A DNA stretch of 6,865 bases from Planctomycetota bacterium (GTDB lineage Bacteria > Planctomycetota > Planctomycetia > Planctomycetales > Planctomycetaceae). Positions 5,344 to 6,865 of this stretch are shown here, piece by piece (the stretch's first letter is position 1; each line of letters starts with the position of its first letter). The notes below the pieces were generated by a model that saw only the letters and a list, made by a program, of their open reading frames with translations, did not search any database and was not told where the DNA came from. Where the stretch lies: NCBI GenBank assembly GCA_026692825.1, contig JAPLOC010000017.1, positions 1 to 6,865 of the forward strand, written 5' to 3'. The position numbers and the translations under genes are program-made.

Positions 5344-5352
5344 ATGCTTCCG

Positions 5353-6735
5353 ATGTTGAATGTCAGTGTTGCGCCGCATTTTCCGATGTGCGATGGGCAT
5401 TCGCGCCGGAGTTTCTTGCGGATTGGCGGGTTGGGGCTTGCGGGGCTCTCCGTTGCCGATCTGCTTCGCCTGGATGCGCAGGGTGAAGTCCGCGCCGAAG
5501 GCCGTCGCAAGGCGGTGATCATGATCTACCTGCCGGGCGGTCCGAGCCATATCGACATGTACGACATGAAGCCCGACGCCCCCGCCGAGTATCGGGGGGA
5601 ATTCGATCCGATCCAGACCAACGTCCCGGGCATCGAGCTTTGCGAGCACATGCCGTTGCAGGCACGGATCGCCGACAAGTTGTCGATAGTTCGCGGAATC
5701 AAGAGTTTCGCGGGAGGCGGGAACCACGACGCCTACGAGATCCTGACCAGTGATCCCCGTCCGGGGGAAAAGCTCCCTCCGAATCCACTCCCGGCGTTTG
5801 GCTCGGTCGTCAGCAAAACTCGCACGGTTGATGGCGGCGGGGTCCCTCCCTACGTGGGAATCAAGAATCTGCATCTGGTCCTGCCGTCGCTCAACGACGA
5901 CCCCGAAACGGCGGCGTACCTCGGGAGCGCCCATCGACCGTTTCGGACGACCGGCCCGGGACTGGCCGATCTTTCGCTGGCCGACAATGTCACGCTCGAT
6001 CGCCTGGCCGACCGCAAGACGCTGCTGGGGTCGTTCGACAACGTGCGACGCCGACTCGACAGCGGCGCGGCGACTCGCGCCGACATCGACAGCTATACGA
6101 CCCGGGCGCTCGCCATGCTCAGTTCCAACAAGGTCCGCGACGCGTTTGACATCAGTCGGGAACCAGACAACGTTCGGGATGCCTACGGAGAATCGACCGA
6201 TTTCCTGCTCGCCCGCCGTCTGGTCGAAGCGGGGGTCTCGGTGGTGACTTTGCCCTGCCGCTACCCGGCCACCATTGGCGACTTCTTCAAAGGCTCACTC
6301 GATCATTGGGACACCCACTGGCACAACTTCAAATATTTGCGTCTCATGCTGCCGAAGTACGATCGCGCCGTGGCGACCTTGATCACCGACCTCTACCAGC
6401 GCGGCCTGGACCAGGAGGTGACGGTCGTGATTTGGGGTGAGTTCGGTCGCACCCCGCGAATCGACGACACCCTGCTCCCCGGCAGCGCCGGTCGAGGACA
6501 CTGGCCCGAGGCGGGATTCGCCTTGTTCTCTGGCGGCGGCCTCAAAATGGGTCAGGCGATCGGTGAGACCGACGCCCGCGCCGAGCGTTCCAAGGGCCGG
6601 CCTTATACGCCGTCGAATGTTCTGGCCACCCTGTACCACACGCTGGGCATCGACCCGTCCCGAACCTTTCCAGACCATTCGGGCCGGCCGCGATCGATTC
6701 TTGACGAGCGTGAACCGATCCGCGACTTGTTGTGA
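5353..6735 (+). CDS. DUF1501 family protein with Tat signal
   Basis: The product is 460 residues from the preferred start (463 from ATG 5344). The N-terminus carries a twin-arginine signal, SRRSFLR (17-23) followed by the hydrophobic IGGLGLAGLSVADLL, so it is probably exported folded, perhaps with a bound metal. DUF1501 is a large planctomycete family distantly related to sulfatase/alkaline phosphatase-type hydrolases, with no settled reaction. Family landmarks are VIMIYLPGGPSHIDMYD (55-71), NHDAYEILT (124-132), HWDTHWHNF (318-326), VIWGEFGRTPRI (359-370), GRGHWP (380-385), FSGGGLKMGQAIGETD (392-407) and TLYHTLGID (426-434). The aspartates and histidines in GGPSHID, WDTHWH and GRGHWP would suit a metal site, but this is inferred from conservation only. 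Length is normal for the family and the frame is intact. The ~120-bp repeat begins 11 bases after the stop, and I see no terminator between. Confidence 0.93.
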   Translation: MLNVSVAPHFPMCDGHSRRSFLRIGGLGLAGLSVADLLRLDAQGEVRAEGRRKAVIMIYLPGGPSHIDMYDMKPDAPAEYRGEFDPIQTNVPGIELCEHMPLQARIADKLSIVRGIKSFAGGGNHDAYEILTSDPRPGEKLPPNPLPAFGSVVSKTRTVDGGGVPPYVGIKNLHLVLPSLNDDPETAAYLGSAHRPFRTTGPGLADLSLADNVTLDRLADRKTLLGSFDNVRRRLDSGAATRADIDSYTTRALAMLSSNKVRDAFDISREPDNVRDAYGESTDFLLARRLVEAGVSVVTLPCRYPATIGDFFKGSLDHWDTHWHNFKYLRLMLPKYDRAVATLITDLYQRGLDQEVTVVIWGEFGRTPRIDDTLLPGSAGRGHWPEAGFALFSGGGLKMGQAIGETDARAERSKGRPYTPSNVLATLYHTLGIDPSRTFPDHSGRPRSILDEREPIRDLL

Positions 6736-6745
6736 CCTGAAAATA

Positions 6746-6865
6746 AGGGCCACCCAGCAGTCCAAACGCCTGTGTGAGTTGATTCTCCTACCCTGAGTCG
6801 AATCATCGCAGAGTCAGAGGACGGTGCCGGCCGTCCTGGAATCGGTATCGCTCGTCCTGTCCTGC
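6746..6865 (+). repeat. Dispersed ~120-bp repeat, copy B (right, cut by window edge)
   Basis: This is the direct-orientation partner of 171-289, with about 16 differences in 120 aligned positions. It still matches without error over its last 30 bases when the window ends, so the element probably continues. The match starts abruptly at AGGGCCACCC, 11 bases after the DUF1501 stop. The hairpin of copy A is kept in its core: TGATTC (6780-6785) with GAATCA (6800-6805), where the G-U pair of copy A is A-U here, while the outermost pair is lost. Confidence 0.85.

Noticed and set aside
5038..5934. 298-residue minus-strand ORF antisense to the kelch-like and DUF1501 genes
   Set aside because: It runs across two genes with solid family evidence on the other strand and has an arginine-rich, low-complexity composition with no known motif.

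Overview
The window looks like chromosomal accessory DNA from a GC-rich member of the Planctomycetota. The case rests on gene content: a secreted DUF1501 protein with a twin-arginine signal, a secreted ceramidase-family protein and a secreted kelch-type propeller lie on one strand, a gene mix that is highly expanded in that phylum. The genus cannot be told from the sequence alone.

Layout: bases 2-121 are the last 39 codons of an ISAs1-like transposase that runs in from the left, probably ending in the insertion sequence's right tip near 140. Bases 171-289 hold one copy of a ~120-bp dispersed repeat. A second copy, about 87% identical by hand count and in the same orientation, starts 11 bases after the last gene and runs off the right edge (6746-6865). 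Between the copies lie three plus-strand genes for exported proteins: a neutral-ceramidase-like protein (513-1895), a six-repeat kelch-like protein (4198-5241) and a DUF1501 protein (5353-6735). A group II intron lies antisense between the first and second of these (about 1904-3663, minus strand). It encodes a 392-residue reverse transcriptase/maturase (2038-3216) without an endonuclease domain. Its 3' end lies 8 bases beyond the ceramidase-like stop codon.

How the parts fit: the three exported proteins may form a loose functional cluster for extracellular or periplasmic substrates, but no pathway can be named. The kelch and DUF1501 genes are 111 bases apart and that gap holds a perfect TTGACA box and a perfect 8-bp inverted repeat, so the DUF1501 gene may have its own promoter. 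The intron separates the ceramidase-like gene from the other two. Without it the gap would be about 540 bases. Its likely 5' junction lies 12 bases downstream (minus strand) of a perfect 7-bp hairpin, which resembles the terminator-hairpin targeting of endonuclease-less (group IIC type) introns.

I found no clear new defence or catalytic system. The points most worth a second look are the paired ~120-bp repeats bracketing the gene block, the intron with a canonical-looking domain VI but an odd domain V base, the ceramidase-like protein that keeps the probable zinc ligands but has arginine where the nucleophilic serine belongs, and a pair of hairpins upstream of the kelch gene.
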